Shown in pieces: positions 13,502 through 14,055 of a DNA stretch of 14,055 nt; position 1 is the stretch's first letter, and each line of letters begins with the position of its first letter. The stretch is from contig PAEE01000039.1 in assembly GCA_002701145.1 (NCBI GenBank), positions 2,158-16,212 on the forward strand, in the 5' to 3' direction. The position numbers and the translations under genes were made by a program. The notes under the pieces were generated by a model. That model made no database searches. It saw only the letters and a list, made by a program, of their open reading frames with translations, and was not told the DNA's origin. The DNA comes from Methanobacteriota archaeon (GTDB lineage: Archaea; Thermoplasmatota; Poseidoniia; Poseidoniales; Poseidoniaceae).

Positions 13502-14055
13502 ATGGGCATCGTCAAACTTGACGCTTACGTACTAATCTTACGTGGTGAAGATAGGTTATCCTTGGTAAACGGTCTCTCAACAAACAAAGTAGAGACTACT
13601 TGTACAACAGTATTCACTACCACTAAAGCCAAAATAATTGACATGGTCGATGTAATTGACAAGGGTGATTTCCTTGCTTTAGTTGGACACGGGCCATACA
13701 AACAGCCACTTATCGAGCATATTTCACAAAGAATACTAGGCCAAGATGTCACCATTGGTGATGCAAGTAGTTCTAATTCGGTTTTTTTGTCTACAGAGGA
13801 AATTGATGTTGAAGATAATGTAACTAAATGTAAGACATTTAGAGGATGGATTATTGTTGCACCATTGGATTGTGATATTGAGGTCACAATGTCCAAAATT
13901 GAATTTGATGAATATCGTGTAAGCAATATGATTCCAATGCAGGGATCGGAAATTACACCGAAATACCACCCATTGGCCTGCGGTTTAGGAGATTTGGTAC
14001 ATGAAGCAAAAGGTTGCTACATAGGCCAAGAAATAATGGCAAGAATGCGTAGCCG
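13502..14055 (+). CDS. YgfZ/IBA57-like folate-binding protein (3' partial)
   Basis: GcvT-like, tetrahydrofolate-binding protein involved in Fe-S cluster maturation or repair (bacterial YgfZ, mitochondrial IBA57). 184 codons are visible and the frame is open to the window end. The N terminus (MGIVKLDAYVLILRGEDRLSL, then VNGLSTNKV) matches the GcvT-fold start where the family has a G.D...FL.G..T.D pattern. The decisive feature is KGCYIGQEIMARMR near the end, the YgfZ signature K-G-C-Y-x-G-Q-E with Cys172, preceded by FDEYRVSNMIPMQGSEITP and YHPLACGL. ATG 13502 is 12 bases after the IscA-like stop; GTG 13490 and TTG 13493 are in frame and less likely. GcvT itself is unlikely because the KGCY signature belongs to YgfZ. 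Co-transcription with the IscA-like gene is probable. Confidence 0.88.
   Translation, partial: MGIVKLDAYVLILRGEDRLSLVNGLSTNKVETTCTTVFTTTKAKIIDMVDVIDKGDFLALVGHGPYKQPLIEHISQRILGQDVTIGDASSSNSVFLSTEEIDVEDNVTKCKTFRGWIIVAPLDCDIEVTMSKIEFDEYRVSNMIPMQGSEITPKYHPLACGLGDLVHEAKGCYIGQEIMARMRS

Noticed and set aside
13525..13926. Minus-strand ORF of 133 residues near the window end
   Set aside because: It is the antisense of the YgfZ-like gene, whose plus-strand frame carries the KGCYIGQE signature and stays open to the window end.
1..14055. CRISPR array, insertion sequence, integrase or defence island
   Set aside because: No spaced direct repeats, transposase or nuclease-type genes were seen; the content is mostly housekeeping and envelope genes.

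Overview
The window reads as chromosomal DNA of an uncultured marine archaeon, most likely a Marine Group II euryarchaeon (Poseidoniales/Thermoplasmatota). It carries archaeal or eukaryote-type ribosomal proteins (eS19, eL39, eL31, eS17), a PDCD5-family protein and a preQ0 synthesis set of the kind that feeds archaeosine. Base composition is moderately AT-rich, genes are tightly packed with 1-4 nt overlaps, Shine-Dalgarno motifs of the GAGGTGA type are common, and very large secreted proteins are anchored by a C-terminal membrane helix. The lineage is inferred from gene content; no search was run.

Layout. (1) 1-2130, plus strand: queE (5' end outside the window), queC fused to an msrB domain, and queD, an operon for preQ0, the precursor of archaeosine-15 in tRNA. 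(2) 2090-4664, minus strand: a translation operon in the order eS19, PDCD5-like protein, eL39, eL31, eS17, an unrecognised 67-residue protein, and a TrmJ-type tRNA 2'-O-methyltransferase whose 3' end overlaps queD by 41 bp. (3) 4775-9723, plus strand: four genes of an apparent cell-envelope operon, comprising a two-helix membrane protein, a very large signal-peptide and membrane-anchored surface protein, a small two-helix membrane protein and a PqqD-like protein. (4) 9701-10731, minus strand: a formylglycine-generating-enzyme-fold (SUMF1-like) protein without the catalytic cysteines, followed by an ArsC/YfgD-family thioredoxin-fold protein. (5) 10774-13002, plus strand: a large cytosolic protein with three TPR blocks. 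(6) 13109-14055, plus strand: an A-type Fe-S carrier (IscA/ErpA) and a YgfZ/IBA57-like folate-binding protein cut by the window end, together an Fe-S cluster maturation pair.

Most notable: the QueC domain keeps its ATP-pyrophosphatase loop and PDCRPEF motif, but all four positions that normally hold the zinc-binding cysteines are Ser/Ser/Ser/Asp, and the same protein carries a complete MsrB domain at its C terminus. Two genes are easy to miss: eL39 (51 residues, 3619-3774) and the truncated ygfZ-like gene (13502-14055). No rRNA, tRNA, CRISPR array, insertion sequence or defence system was seen. No stretch above about 300 bases is without a gene; the longest gaps (4665-4774 and 13003-13108) are short promoter regions.
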